In this document: positions 55,021 through 55,067 of the stretch, one piece after another
How positions within the stretch are numbered: the first letter of the stretch is position 1
Layout: every line of letters starts with the position of its first letter
IMG/VR virus record: IMGVR_UViG_3300046791_000458
Location: 1 to 55,067 of that record
Reading direction: 5' to 3' (one strand)
Origin: a virus
Length of the DNA: 55,067 bases
Notes under the pieces: model-generated
Seen by the model: only the letters and a program-made list of their open reading frames with translations
Told to the model about the DNA's origin: nothing
Databases searched by the model: none
Position numbers and translations under genes: made by a program

Positions 55021-55067
55021 GAACCTGTGATGCGAAGCTGCCCCGGTAACGATCCGCTCTGTCCCTG

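Overview
The window is one 55-kb stretch of a GC-rich, temperate, tailed-phage genome. The virion genes (portal, scaffold, P22 gp10-like tail protein, paired adaptor-type proteins, fibers) match the architecture of short-tailed environmental phages I know from marine and soil metagenomes, so I call it podovirus-like. The host is not certain. The attachment core is the 3' half of a tRNA-Lys(UUU) and the style is bacterial, probably a GC-rich Gram-negative.

Layout. 0-1 kb: the tail of a rightward gene block that enters from the left edge. 1-5.8 kb: a leftward operon of 13 small overlapping genes, behind a recognisable promoter at 5.83-5.86 kb. 5.96-6.04 kb: three direct repeats like an IS21-family end. 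6.0-13.8 kb and 14.0-16.9 kb: two leftward operons of about 25 small accessory genes. They share a duplicated control region and are saturated with the word CCAGGAGG, which doubles as the embedded ribosome binding site of most next genes. 16.9-17.8 kb: a gene-poor control or origin-like zone with twin dyads, direct repeats and two DnaA-type boxes. 17.8-18.4 kb: a small-terminase-like gene. 18.4-19.3 kb: a gene-free, repeat-rich stretch. 19.3 kb: a lone rightward VRR-NUC nuclease. 19.8-27.2 kb: a leftward replication operon (SNF2-type helicase, a conserved zinc-motif protein, CHC2/TOPRIM/SF3 primase-helicase and small proteins). 27.2-27.7 kb: a divergent control region. 27.7-49.4 kb: the rightward late operon (adaptors, a PPPG-repeat protein, two fibers including a 1871-residue fiber with an S74 chaperone domain, a gp10-like tail protein, GroES-like co-chaperonin, scaffold, decoration-like protein, major capsid, portal). 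49.9-53.4 kb: a rightward block with an HTH protein, ParB-type pieces and a DUF3820-type protein. 53.5-55.0 kb: a tyrosine integrase followed by the tRNA-Lys-derived attachment core.

The genes fit a lysogenic life cycle: integrase and attachment site at one end, a self-contained primase-helicase replication module in the middle, and a single large late transcription unit. No large terminase, endolysin, obvious holin, repressor/antirepressor pair or DNA polymerase is visible. The first two at least are expected beyond the left edge or supplied elsewhere. The most unusual features are the CCAGGAGG coupling pattern of the accessory operons, the twin-dyad/DnaA-box region, an integrase whose first catalytic arginine is replaced by asparagine, and integrase-arm-like repeats on both sides of the tRNA core.
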